A stretch of DNA of 24,168 bases from a virus (IMGVR_UViG_3300003690_000085:1-24168), one strand, 5' to 3'. Counted from the first letter of the stretch, positions 15,095 through 20,678 are shown. The notes: generated from the sequence alone by a model not told the origin. Numbers and translations are program-made.

Positions 15095-15233
15095 CTTTTT
15101 TCCATATTAAATAGTTTTCAAATAATGAGCGAGTCATTCTTAACTCTTGACTCAATTCATATACTGACTTAAATAAATAGTTAAGTTGCTCATCTCTTTC
15201 TTTATTACTTAATTTATTCTTTTTTGATTTCAT
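14985..15233 (-). CDS. Small helical protein, 82 aa, overlapping the resolvase-like gene
   Basis: The ATG overlaps the stop of the upstream nuclease gene (ATGA), which fixes the start. The protein begins with a basic segment (MKSKKNKLSNKERDEQL), followed by a coiled-coil helix (LFKSVYELSQELRMTRSLFENYLIW, in two parts) and KKFTKHLQYEE, as in small phage proteins of unknown function. The last ~36 residues (Ser/Pro/Gly/Thr-rich) lie over the start of the resolvase-like gene in a different frame, so this tail may be poorly constrained. Function unknown. Confidence 0.6.
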   Translation of the reverse strand: MKSKKNKLSNKERDEQLNYLFKSVYELSQELRMTRSLFENYLIWKKDVKKFTKHLQYEESKRKSEARQAEPATGSGTPKTDS

Positions 15234-15850
15234 TCTATTACCATTTTATTTATAATACCATTCTCTCTACAACGTGGACAGTTCTTATGAAGATTCTTAA
15301 TAATCGCTTTATGTTTTAAAGAACACTTATCACATTTATATACCCACTCCGGTGTATGATTTTGACTATCTCCATAAGGTACAACCGGCTCTTCTTTTTC
15401 AACACCAAATAAAAACTTAGGGTTTAATAATTCTTCAATGGGTAATAAGATTAAACTAGAGTCGTTATTATCTCCACCCTTTATATCACGCTTGGGATTA
15501 CCAAGATACTGACGACACATGGCCTTTATAATTTCTGTCTTTAGAAATATGACTGCGTTTTCTTCTTGTTTCTCGTCTACCAAAATATATGCTACATACT
15601 TAGCTTCGGTTGCGGTAATACCACTAGGTTCCCCTCTATTTAGATACTCTACAGCAATATTACCAGTTTTCCAAGCCTTATAATCCTTTTTAAATTCAAT
15701 CGTTTCAAGTAACTCTGCCCATTTATTCTCAGACAACTTACCCTCTAGCAAGTTTACATCAAATCTCTTATCTGCACCACCTTCATCTCTTACCTGTTTG
15801 GTAATCTCGCTTAGTTGCCCTTCGTTTAATTGAACACTAATGTGTTTCAT
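15230..15850 (-). CDS. PD-(D/E)XK-type nuclease with C-terminal zinc ribbon
   Basis: I use the ATG at 15850 (GAAGAGAATA site; 206 aa), which overlaps the preceding gene by 14 bases. Residues 27-90 carry the family pattern: DKRFDVNLLEGKLSENKW with E41, TIEFKKD with E52 and K54 as the E-x-K pair, WKTGNIAVEY, and GEPSGITATEAKY. This layout is known from phage endonucleases of the PD-(D/E)XK class. Residues 173-194 hold CDKC and CPRC, a zinc ribbon probably used for DNA or protein contact. It likely acts in phage recombination, host DNA breakdown or packaging clean-up. Confidence 0.65.
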   Translation of the reverse strand: MKHISVQLNEGQLSEITKQVRDEGGADKRFDVNLLEGKLSENKWAELLETIEFKKDYKAWKTGNIAVEYLNRGEPSGITATEAKYVAYILVDEKQEENAVIFLKTEIIKAMCRQYLGNPKRDIKGGDNNDSSLILLPIEELLNPKFLFGVEKEEPVVPYGDSQNHTPEWVYKCDKCSLKHKAIIKNLHKNCPRCRENGIINKMVIE

Positions 15851-16031
15851 TATTCTCTTCAATAGAATCAACACTCACCGCATCTAAAGAACCAGAACCT
15901 TTAATATAGCGTTCTAATTTTACACTTAAACCAAGTCTCTCTGCTTTTCTACTGACCCATTCAATAAAATCCCTAATGTCATCATCGGTTGTATCATTTG
16001 AAGGGGTAATGTATATTTTATTCCAATCCAT
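15837..16031 (-). CDS. Hypothetical protein, 64 aa
   Basis: The start shares one base with the upstream stop (TAATG) and has an AGGAGAGG site. The protein is acidic, with an N-terminal strand MDWNKIYITP, a helix DDIRDFIEWVSRKAERLG and a strand LSVKLERYI, consistent with a small alpha/beta fold. I do not recognise the family. The last 14 bases overlap the nuclease gene, which suggests that the two are made together. Confidence 0.6.
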   Translation of the reverse strand: MDWNKIYITPSNDTTDDDIRDFIEWVSRKAERLGLSVKLERYIKGSGSLDAVSVDSIEENNETH

Positions 16032-16486
16032 TAAAAGGGAACCTCTCCTAGTTTCTTTTTTAAGGTAGCGACTGGGTATTTAACCGACATCCCAGTGGCA
16101 TTGACAAAACTCTTGTAATTAATTTCAACAAGCACTTTGAAGCCATCCATCATATCTACATTTAAATAGGGTAAGCTAACCTTACCATCCTCTTCCTTGG
16201 TCACTCCTAATATTTCACAGAACTTAGCGAAACCCCAGTTGCGACTCGGTTGAAACTGATAACCCACCTTCTCCTTGTACCTAAAGATACCAGTGTCTTT
16301 TACATCTACACTTGGATGGTCTGGGTGTGTAACTCTATATACAGGTTTAAATATATCTGCAATAAAATCACCACACTTTATATTATTCACCATCTCTAAG
16401 TTTATAATGGTGGCTTCGTACTCTCCCTTTGGCAACTTAACCTTGCCAGAACTTTCTCCCGGTATATAATATGCGTTTTCTGACAT
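16031..16486 (-). CDS. Putative single-stranded-DNA-binding / DUF669-like protein
   Basis: The 151-aa protein is beta-rich. It starts with a flexible segment ending in GKVKLPKGEYEATIINLEMV, then VYRVTHPDHPSVDVKDTGIFRYKEK, GFAKFCEILGV, a FKVLVEINYKSFVN strand pair, and VATLKKKLGEVPF. This order (GEY-xx-xI... F..F...LG... V.V....Y) is that of the OB-fold-like recombination and replication proteins that sit beside phage exonucleases. It lies two genes downstream of the Cas4-like exonuclease and directly upstream of two nucleases. The family is likely but unproven. The SD is weak (AAGAT). Confidence 0.45.
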   Translation of the reverse strand: MSENAYYIPGESSGKVKLPKGEYEATIINLEMVNNIKCGDFIADIFKPVYRVTHPDHPSVDVKDTGIFRYKEKVGYQFQPSRNWGFAKFCEILGVTKEEDGKVSLPYLNVDMMDGFKVLVEINYKSFVNATGMSVKYPVATLKKKLGEVPF

Positions 16487-16489
16487 ATC

Positions 16490-16906
16490 TTATTTATACG
16501 ATTGTTTCATTTGTTGTATCTTATCTAAGGAACCTTGAAGGTTATCCATAGTAATCTTGCCTGTTTTCAAAGCCTGTAAGACCTTTTCAAGGTCATTGTC
16601 ATTAAGACCTTCAGCATCTATATGAACCATTGCTTTAACAAACGCTTTCGAACCCTCTGATTCTTCCGTTATTACCCTCTTACATTCCTCTTTAGGCATT
16701 AGTCTTGGGCTTGATTTATCTGGCTTTCCCTCGTCGTCAGTGTCGTAATCTGGACCATCCATTACGTATTGGACAAACCCCTCTATCTTTCCTATCTCAC
16801 TCGGCTTTAGTATTTCACCTTTTTTGTATAATTCTAAAGCAAACCCGTAGCGTACTTTACCTCTATTGACCTTATCCCAATCCACTTGTTCGTTATTATC
16901 ACTCAT
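16490..16906 (-). CDS. Conserved hypothetical phage protein, 138 aa
   Basis: AGAGGATAATAAG precedes the ATG. The protein opens with an acidic tail, then DWDKVNRGKVRYGFALELYKKG, a motif that I recognise from small phage proteins near replication genes but cannot name. A second helix (IGKIEGFVQYVMDG) and an acidic linker with DTDDEGKPDKSS follow. The last 50 residues are helical with KVLQALKTGKITMDNL. It lies three bases upstream of the ssDNA-binding-like gene, so a shared role in DNA metabolism is plausible. Confidence 0.6.
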   Translation of the reverse strand: MSDNNEQVDWDKVNRGKVRYGFALELYKKGEILKPSEIGKIEGFVQYVMDGPDYDTDDEGKPDKSSPRLMPKEECKRVITEESEGSKAFVKAMVHIDAEGLNDNDLEKVLQALKTGKITMDNLQGSLDKIQQMKQSYK

Positions 16907-16921
16907 CTTATTATCCTCTAT

Positions 16922-17638
16922 TTAATCTAATCCTTTAATTCCACCACCACACGCTTGAAAATACGAGCAGTATTTCTTATTACACTCCCAATCTTCTACA
17001 GGAGCAAGGCCTTTTTCTATAGGTGGTAAACCTTTTTTAAATAACGCTTGTACCTTTATCCAATAACGCTCTGCCATATCTATATAAGCACGAGGAACCT
17101 TGAGTTCTTTTACCCGAGAGTTATTCTTATTGTAAAATAATAGAGCCATCTTATTTATCTTCACATCATTCTCTCTAAAGTAAAGACCATAGGTTCCAAG
17201 TTGGATGGCATAGTTTTGAGGAGGTTGTTTACTCCCATAGCGACCAAAGATAGATTGCCATTTATAATCATTACAGGTTTTTATATCATAAAGCGCACCA
17301 TCTTTTACAATCATCGCATCAATAAAGCTTCTGACATTTAACCGAGGTATCTTTATTTCTTTCTCAATATATACATCAACGTTGTTCTCATCTGAATATC
17401 TTTGTAGGGCGGACTGCATATCCGTATGTACAAGGTCTCCTAAGCGAAATAAACGCATGGTATTAGAGTCCTTATCTCCAGAGGGTAGACCTTCTATTTG
17501 TGAGTAGTAATGTTTCCTAACACAAAGACCTGCTCCAGATGCGTGATACCAAGTATCTTTTCCCTCGTATCTATTTTCAAAGTTCTCATCTCTGAGTTCC
17601 AGGATGTAATCATCGTATATCTTAAATAAATCAATCAC
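16922..17638 (-). CDS. Cas4/RecB-like PD-(D/E)XK exonuclease with Fe-S cysteines
   Basis: The start is a GTG at 17638 with GGGAG ten bases upstream, overlapping the previous gene by eight bases. The 238-aa enzyme has all RecB-type motifs: GDLVH with H71, FIDAMI with D107, YDIKT with D118 and K120, and QLGTY (Q146, Y150). C39 near the start and C219, C224 and C230 near the end fit the four-cysteine Fe-S cluster of Cas4/AddB-type exonucleases. It probably resects DNA ends in phage recombination or replication. No cas genes are nearby, so it is a phage exonuclease and not part of a CRISPR locus. Confidence 0.85.
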   Translation of the reverse strand: MIDLFKIYDDYILELRDENFENRYEGKDTWYHASGAGLCVRKHYYSQIEGLPSGDKDSNTMRLFRLGDLVHTDMQSALQRYSDENNVDVYIEKEIKIPRLNVRSFIDAMIVKDGALYDIKTCNDYKWQSIFGRYGSKQPPQNYAIQLGTYGLYFRENDVKINKMALLFYNKNNSRVKELKVPRAYIDMAERYWIKVQALFKKGLPPIEKGLAPVEDWECNKKYCSYFQACGGGIKGLD

Positions 17639-17843
17639 TTGTAGGTAACTCCCATATTAAAGCAGGGCAAATACCTTCGATTGTTTGAGGCTTGACTCGC
17701 CTCACCCCCTTGACCCTTGCGTTCTCAACCATCTCCCTCACAGCACCCAAGGCCCACTCGTCAATGTAATGCAAGGCCAATACATTGACCTGTATATTCT
17801 CTTCGTTGAACAGTTTTTTAACTGCACTTTTATTCAATACCAT
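17631..17843 (-). CDS. Putative histone-fold DNA-binding protein, 70 aa
   Basis: The ATG at 17843 has a GGAG site seven bases upstream; a longer frame to 17897 lacks one. The protein reads as a single histone fold: helix 1 KSAVKKLFNEE, loop NIQVNV, long helix 2 LALHYIDEWALGAVREMVEN, then ARVKGVRRVKPQTIEGI, where the RRVKPQTI loop and start of helix 3 correspond to the RKTVKxEDI segment of archaeal histones. Length and order fit a single histone unit. It overlaps the Cas4-like exonuclease gene. A role in wrapping or marking phage DNA is inference. Confidence 0.5.
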   Translation of the reverse strand: MVLNKSAVKKLFNEENIQVNVLALHYIDEWALGAVREMVENARVKGVRRVKPQTIEGICPALIWELPTSD

Positions 17844-17893
17844 TATGAATCTCCAAATTAGTAGCACGAAGTTAATACCCTTTCTAAGCATAT

Positions 17894-18124
17894 TCAATCA
17901 CTAATTCGCTTAGATTCCGCTTCTGACCACTTATCTAGCTCCCTCAACTCTTTACGAATGTGGTCAGAAATAACGCTCATCGATTTGTAAATCCCTGCGA
18001 TATACATCGTGTGTTCAGCATATTCAACATTCTTATTCATACGAGAAAACCCCTTGTTCTTCTTACGAGTATCATCCACCTCGGCTCTTAATTCGTTTAA
18101 TATATCTTCTAGTTCCGCTAACAC
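17894..18124 (-). CDS. Hypothetical helical protein, 76 aa
   Basis: A GTG start at 18124 follows AAAGGAG at ten bases. The protein is almost fully helical and highly charged, with heptad-like Leu/Ile spacing (LAELEDILNELRAEVDD, YKSMSVISDHIRKELREL). There is no membrane segment and no metal motif. It could be a small coiled-coil adaptor. The family is not recognised. Confidence 0.6.
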   Translation of the reverse strand: MLAELEDILNELRAEVDDTRKKNKGFSRMNKNVEYAEHTMYIAGIYKSMSVISDHIRKELRELDKWSEAESKRISD

Positions 18125-18139
18125 TTTCTTATTTCTCCT

Positions 18140-18259
18140 TTATATTATCTTTCCTAATACAAAACCAAGTAGAAAGGTAAGGATTACCTCTTTGTTCTTC
18201 TTGATTTCATAGATTAATGTTATTAATAAATCCATTCCTATTCTTTTTAACTCATTCAT
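18140..18259 (-). CDS. Small membrane protein, 39 aa
   Basis: The frame opens with an ATG two bases after the stop of the 105-aa gene and has a second in-frame ATG at 18235, which lies after AATAGGA. It encodes a short amphipathic N-terminus (MNELKRIGMDLLITLIYEI), a KKNKE turn and a hydrophobic C-terminal helix (VILTFLLGFVLGKII), so it is a likely one-pass or hairpin membrane peptide. It fills the gap between two genes. Short length makes it less certain. Confidence 0.5.
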   Translation of the reverse strand: MNELKRIGMDLLITLIYEIKKNKEVILTFLLGFVLGKII

Positions 18260-18261
18260 AG

Positions 18262-18579
18262 CTACTTTTGTTCCCTTTTTTCTTTAATTAATGCTCCTAA
18301 TAGCAAACAATAGTTCCGTATATCCCTTAATCTACCTTCAATCGGCTCATCAGAAGCCTCCACTCCCTCTAAAATAAAGTTTCTTACACTATCCATATGT
18401 TTTAATAGATATACGGTAGCCACAAACTCTGGCTCACACTTCAAACGGTCTCCAATAGACTTGAAGTTCTTCAGTTTATCTTCATCGGATACGGTGTACT
18501 CTTTACCTTTAACGCGCATCAACTCCATCTCTATTTCAAATTCCTTATCCGCCCACTTAAAAAAATCTTTTACTTTCAT
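18262..18579 (-). CDS. DUF1599-like protein (nucleotide-modification-associated domain 1)
   Basis: The 105-aa protein has the conserved pattern of this all-helical family: GKEYTVSDEDKLKNF (26-39, with the K-E-Y and N-F pairs), LLKHMDSV (K60, H61), and DEPIEGRLRDIRNYCLLLGAL (E78 to Y90, with the D-x-x-N-Y motif) in two segments. The family resembles all-alpha NTP pyrophosphatases and is found in phages that alter their nucleotides, but its reaction is not established. An AAAAGG site precedes the ATG, and the start overlaps the stop of the 44-aa gene (ATGA). Confidence 0.65.
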   Translation of the reverse strand: MKVKDFFKWADKEFEIEMELMRVKGKEYTVSDEDKLKNFKSIGDRLKCEPEFVATVYLLKHMDSVRNFILEGVEASDEPIEGRLRDIRNYCLLLGALIKEKREQK

Positions 18580-18710
18580 TTTACATACCTTTTTAATATT
18601 GAAAACAATCTTCTAATCTCTGTATCTCGCATCACATCTAATATCTTTCGTTCTAATTTTAATTTCATCAGTTGTTCAATCATTACTTCTCTATCGTTCT
18701 TATCCATCAT
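18576..18710 (-). CDS. Small helical protein, 44 aa
   Basis: Two adjacent ATGs (18710 and 18707) follow AAGGAGAG; the second has the better spacing. The product is a charged, basic helical peptide (MDKNDREVMIEQLMKLKLE, then RKILDVMRDTEIRRLFSIL) with no membrane segment. Its TGA overlaps the ATG of the DUF1599-like gene (ATGA), which supports a real, translationally coupled gene. It is the first gene after the structured leader at 18726-18820. Function unknown. Confidence 0.6.
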   Translation of the reverse strand: MMDKNDREVMIEQLMKLKLERKILDVMRDTEIRRLFSILKRYVK

Positions 18711-18725
18711 CTCTCCTTATAAGTT

Positions 18726-18758
18726 GAGGAGGCAGGAAAAAACCAAACCTACCTCCTC
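18726..18758 (-). promoter_or_regulatory. GC-rich leader hairpin just upstream of an SD
   Basis: GAGGAGGCAGG (18726-18736) and CCTACCTCCTC (18748-18758) form an 11-position stem with one mismatch and an 11-base loop. It ends about nine bases before the AAGGAG site of the 44-aa gene. On the transcript its 3' arm contains CUCCU, which could instead pair with the AGGAG of that site, so the hairpin could switch ribosome access. It lacks a T-run, so it is not a classical terminator. Confidence 0.5.
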
Positions 18759-18764
18759 GGGGAA

Positions 18765-18820
18765 GGGGCAATCGCGGAGAAAGGAATGGGGATGAAAAGC
18801 CCCAAAGACCGCTATGCCCC
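18765..18820 (-). ncRNA. Structured RNA element (leader)
   Basis: Three nested stems can be drawn: GGGGCA (18765-18770)/TGCCCC (18815-18820), GCGG (18774-18777)/CCGC (18809-18812), and TGGGG (18787-18791)/CCCCA (18800-18804). A competing pair, CGGGG (18758-18762)/CCCCG (18817-18821), would break the outer stem and the foot of the next hairpin. This GC-rich block lies in an otherwise AT-rich gap between two small genes. I do not recognise a known riboswitch class. The stems are read by eye and no energy was computed. Confidence 0.4.
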
Positions 18821-18824
18821 GATA

Positions 18825-18995
18825 TTATAATTGTCTACTCTTCAATACGTTAAACATACCCGACACCACCTGTTCAATCATCGTCGGTGGTTCTAATAAT
18901 CTTTTTTTCGCACTCTTCTCTCCTGCTCTATATCCTCTCATATAGATTGTATGTTCCGTTGGATTCTCTGTTCTTTTACGTCCTCTTTTAGCCAC
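18825..18995 (-). CDS. Small basic protein, 56 aa
   Basis: A GTG start at 18995 lies one base after the stop of the zinc-ribbon gene, with GAGGAGAG seven bases upstream. The protein is basic at the N-terminus (MAKRGRKRTENPTEHTIYM), then RGYRAGEKSAKKRLL and a short amphipathic helix IEQVVSGMFNVL. The RGRKR start recalls AT-hook-like DNA-binding tails, but this is only a resemblance. Its TAA is followed at once by the structured RNA element. It is clearly better supported than the plus-strand frame across it. Confidence 0.6.
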   Translation of the reverse strand: MAKRGRKRTENPTEHTIYMRGYRAGEKSAKKRLLEPPTMIEQVVSGMFNVLKSRQL

Positions 18996-18996
18996 T

Positions 18997-19191
18997 TTAT
19001 CTCTCCTCTTCTATTACGATTGCATCATACACATCTTCGGGTAACACTTCGTGCCCACCACATTTTGGATTCTCACACCCCAAGCCTATGTCTGCCGACT
19101 CTTTGTCTAGCGAACTTGAGGCATATCCCCACCACCACATCAGCGCATCACACTTGGGGCAATGTATATCTGACTTTTCTCCATCTCTCAT
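18997..19191 (-). CDS. Zinc-ribbon protein, 64 aa
   Basis: The ATG at 19191 overlaps the stop of the 30-aa gene (ATGA) and has an AAAGGCGGA site; the TTG at 19233 has none. The protein has HCPKCDALMWWWGY (C11, C14) and LGCENPKCGGHE (C39, C44), a two-knuckle zinc ribbon, with an acidic C-terminus (PEDVYDAIVIEEER). Small proteins of this type are common in phages, often as transcription or host-takeover factors, but this one cannot be assigned. Confidence 0.65.
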   Translation of the reverse strand: MRDGEKSDIHCPKCDALMWWWGYASSSLDKESADIGLGCENPKCGGHEVLPEDVYDAIVIEEER

Positions 19192-19280
19192 AGGTCCGCC
19201 TTTCTTTTCGTTAGGGTGAAAACAATTGTCCAATGATACTCTATTACAAAATCTAATAGCATTTTAAAATCAAAACTCAT
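19188..19280 (-). CDS. Very small protein, 30 aa
   Basis: The frame begins with an ATG that overlaps the stop of the 100-aa gene (ATGA at 19277-19280) and ends with a TGA that overlaps the ATG of the zinc-ribbon gene (ATGA at 19188-19191). Two such junctions on one short frame are unlikely by chance. The product (MSFDFKMLLDFVIEYHWT, then IVFTLTKRKADL) is hydrophobic in its first two-thirds and basic at the end, perhaps membrane-associated. It may also serve mainly to couple translation of its neighbours. Confidence 0.5.
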   Translation of the reverse strand: MSFDFKMLLDFVIEYHWTIVFTLTKRKADL

Positions 19281-19579
19281 TGTGAAAGCTGACCAATATA
19301 ACTATTAGCATATCTTCTTAGATAATAACTTAGATTACTCGCGATAGCATTATCAATATCTACCATCTCTCCATAGATATATTCTTCGGGAGCGTTGGTC
19401 ATTAGCCATCGGGCCGTATTAGTTACATCCATTAAATCTTTATGAGTCGTTGGTACAATCTTCTTTACGATACTATCTATACCACGCTCTCTATTCCTAA
19501 ACTGTTTCAAAGAGCGGAGGTTCATACGAACCCCCCTCTTAACTAGCCCCTCTAAGTACCTCATACTGTTTCTTTTCAT
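19277..19579 (-). CDS. Hypothetical protein, 100 aa
   Basis: A strong AGGAGAG site precedes the ATG, which overlaps the upstream stop (ATGA). The protein has a basic N-terminal half (MKRNSMRYLEGLVKRGVRM, LKQFRNRERGIDSIVKKIV) and a helical C-terminal half with an acidic patch (APEEYIYGEMVDIDNAIASN) that ends in LSYYLRRYANSYIGQL. No family is recognised. A nucleic-acid contact through the basic half is possible. Confidence 0.6.
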   Translation of the reverse strand: MKRNSMRYLEGLVKRGVRMNLRSLKQFRNRERGIDSIVKKIVPTTHKDLMDVTNTARWLMTNAPEEYIYGEMVDIDNAIASNLSYYLRRYANSYIGQLSQ

Positions 19580-19806
19580 ATCGCTCTCCTGTTAAATATT
19601 TGAGCCCCTGTGTTTGTTCTCTTGCCGTAGTGCACCTTTAAGCAAGACCTCAGTTTTCTCGGAGGCTCCAGACTGCCCAAAACAATTCTGAAGTTATAGG
19701 GGCTCAATGTTCGATAGGACAGAAGGCACGCCAGCATCTCCTTTAATAGGTTAACTGCCCTATCAATATTAAAAGGGATTGGCAAATTAGATGAGGGTCT
19801 ACGCAT
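19576..19806 (-). CDS. Hypothetical protein, 76 aa, over a large inverted repeat
   Basis: The frame ends in an ATGA overlap with the 100-aa gene and starts at an ATG that, in another frame, overlaps a TAA (TAATG). Both junctions favour a real gene. The composition is unusual for this genome: many Arg, Pro, Ser and Cys, few acidic residues (for example LRSCLKVHYGKRTNTGAQIF). The 3' half coincides with a 10-bp inverted repeat and may be under RNA-structure constraint. Whether the protein, the RNA or both matter is open. Confidence 0.4.
   Translation of the reverse strand: MRRPSSNLPIPFNIDRAVNLLKEMLACLLSYRTLSPYNFRIVLGSLEPPRKLRSCLKVHYGKRTNTGAQIFNRRAI
19600..19707 (-). repeat. 10-bp perfect inverted repeat closing a 108-nt segment
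   Basis: TTGAGCCCCT (19600-19609) and AGGGGCTCAA (19698-19707) are perfect inverted copies 88 bases apart. Inside, the transcript strand can form a second stem, TCTTGC/GCAAGA, with a 16-base loop, and a short CCTC/GAGG stem. A long closing stem with inner hairpins is the form of a folded RNA domain. It lies inside the 76-aa frame, just before the ribosome site of the next gene. Confidence 0.6.
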
Positions 19807-19984
19807 TACACGACCTGCCTAATTGACGACCATTCGTTGTCTGATACAACATCACCTGTTGATTCATACAGAGCAACCAATCCCTAAGTTTGAAAGTAAG
19901 CGCAAGAGTCTCTCTCTCCCTGTGCGATAGCTGATAACTATCTCCCTGTAACGATACTTCCAAATGTAAATTTTTCTTATTCAT
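19799..19984 (-). CDS. Hypothetical protein, 61 aa, probable frameshift
   Basis: The frame starts with an ATG 11 bases after the previous stop, with no clear Shine-Dalgarno. The first 37 residues (MNKKNLHLEVSLQG to KLRDWL) look like a normal strand-helix protein, but the rest of this frame is Gln/Asn-rich and odd. From about 19874 the -1 frame gives LYESTGDVVSDNEWSSIRQV and stops at 19806-19808 in a TAATG overlap with the next gene. A 59-aa product joining both parts looks more natural. The cause could be a programmed shift, a mutation or a sequence error. Confidence 0.45.
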   Translation of the reverse strand: MNKKNLHLEVSLQGDSYQLSHRERETLALTFKLRDWLLCMNQQVMLYQTTNGRQLGRSCNA

Positions 19985-19995
19985 ACTACTTATAG

Positions 19996-20175
19996 TCAGT
20001 TCGCTTCAGAAAGTTCCGCTCTTTCTCTAAAATACTCTTTTATCTCATCTTTTAAAGGCTGAGGGTTGTCAAGTATCTCGGCTATTATATTACAGAAATC
20101 AGTTTGTGTTAGTAGACAATTATCAAAGTCTGTTTCAAAATACTGATTTACTTCTTCTTTAGTATATTCCATCAT
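19996..20175 (-). CDS. Hypothetical acidic protein, 59 aa
   Basis: I use the ATG at 20175, which follows AAGGAAATAACT; a GTG at 20211 overlapping the upstream stop would add a basic stretch of 12 residues and has no ribosome site. The protein is acidic and helical (TKEEVNQYFETDFDNCLLTQ, then FCNIIAEILDNPQPLKDEIKEYF in two blocks). It has no signal, membrane or metal motif. The 15 bases around its start (CATAGTTATTTCCTT on the plus strand) recur before the gene at 20638. Confidence 0.6.
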   Translation of the reverse strand: MMEYTKEEVNQYFETDFDNCLLTQTDFCNIIAEILDNPQPLKDEIKEYFRERAELSEAN

Positions 20176-20207
20176 AGTTATTTCCTTCCTTTTATTTCTT
20201 CTTAATT

Positions 20208-20444
20208 TCACCCTAACATATACTCTACTAAGCCCTCGTTATAAACTCCGAGCAACCTTAGTCGTTGTATCCAAAACCTTTCAGCCTGTGCGGGACTAAT
20301 TTCTCCATCTTGATGGAAATTCTCTGGCCCCCATTCTGGTTGTAAGATAATCTCAATCTGCTCATCTGATAATTTGTCTTTATCAAAACCAAACTTATCA
20401 AATATCTTTTGTTCATAATCTGTTATCATTTCTTTAGTAGTCAT
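20208..20444 (-). CDS. Hypothetical acidic protein, 78 aa
   Basis: AAAGGAAATAAAA precedes the ATG. The protein has two helices around acidic loops (TKEMITDYEQKIFDKFGF, DKLSDEQIEIILQPEWG) and a third helix, SPAQAERFWIQRLRLLG, before YNEGLVEYMLG. It is soluble and acidic. Small acidic phage proteins of the early region are often host-takeover factors or nucleic-acid mimics, but no family is recognised here. Confidence 0.65.
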   Translation of the reverse strand: MTTKEMITDYEQKIFDKFGFDKDKLSDEQIEIILQPEWGPENFHQDGEISPAQAERFWIQRLRLLGVYNEGLVEYMLG

Positions 20445-20446
20445 TT

Positions 20447-20638
20447 TTATTTCCTTTCAGTTATTTCTTTACGTGTCCATCTTGTAGTCCCATTATCATC
20501 TTTTTCACCGACAAGATTAAACCTCTTGCCATTGATTGAATACACTTTATCTTTTCCGTTTCTATCTTTCATCTTTTTTATGTCTTCATCTACTAACTTG
20601 TTTAAAGCATTTGATAGTACGTTTTCTAATTCAGTCAT
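20447..20638 (-). CDS. Hypothetical protein, 63 aa
   Basis: AAAAGGAAATAACT lies before the ATG. The N-terminal half is one helix (LENVLSNALNKLVDEDIKKM); the C-terminal half is a small beta unit (DKVYSINGKRFNLVGEKD, then TTRWTRKEITERK) with many charged residues. No family is recognised. The gene is separated from the next upstream gene by a strong hairpin at 20657-20678 that sits just before its ribosome site. Confidence 0.6.
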   Translation of the reverse strand: MTELENVLSNALNKLVDEDIKKMKDRNGKDKVYSINGKRFNLVGEKDDNGTTRWTRKEITERK

Positions 20639-20656
20639 AGTTATTTCCTTTTAGTT

Positions 20657-20678
20657 GGGGGTGAGTTTCCCCACCCCC
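20657..20678 (-). terminator. 7-bp GC-rich hairpin between small genes
   Basis: GGGGGTG (20657-20663) and CACCCCC (20672-20678) form a perfect stem with an 8-base loop. It lies between the stop of the 70-aa gene and the AAAAGG site of the 63-aa gene. After the stem the transcript reads AACUAAAAGG, without a U-run, so it may be a processing or stability element and not a strong terminator. Confidence 0.45.

Noticed and set aside
14827-15105. 92-aa minus-strand frame
   Set aside because: It is the third frame over the resolvase-like and 82-aa genes; it has no ribosome site and no family pattern, while the other two frames are supported by motif or junction.
16922-17638. Part of a CRISPR-Cas locus (Cas4)
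   Set aside because: No other cas gene or array is present, and Cas4-like exonucleases occur on their own in many phages.
18951-19193. 80-aa plus-strand frame
   Set aside because: Low-complexity Ser/Leu/His composition, the antisense of the zinc-ribbon and 56-aa genes, which have ribosome sites and cysteine motifs.
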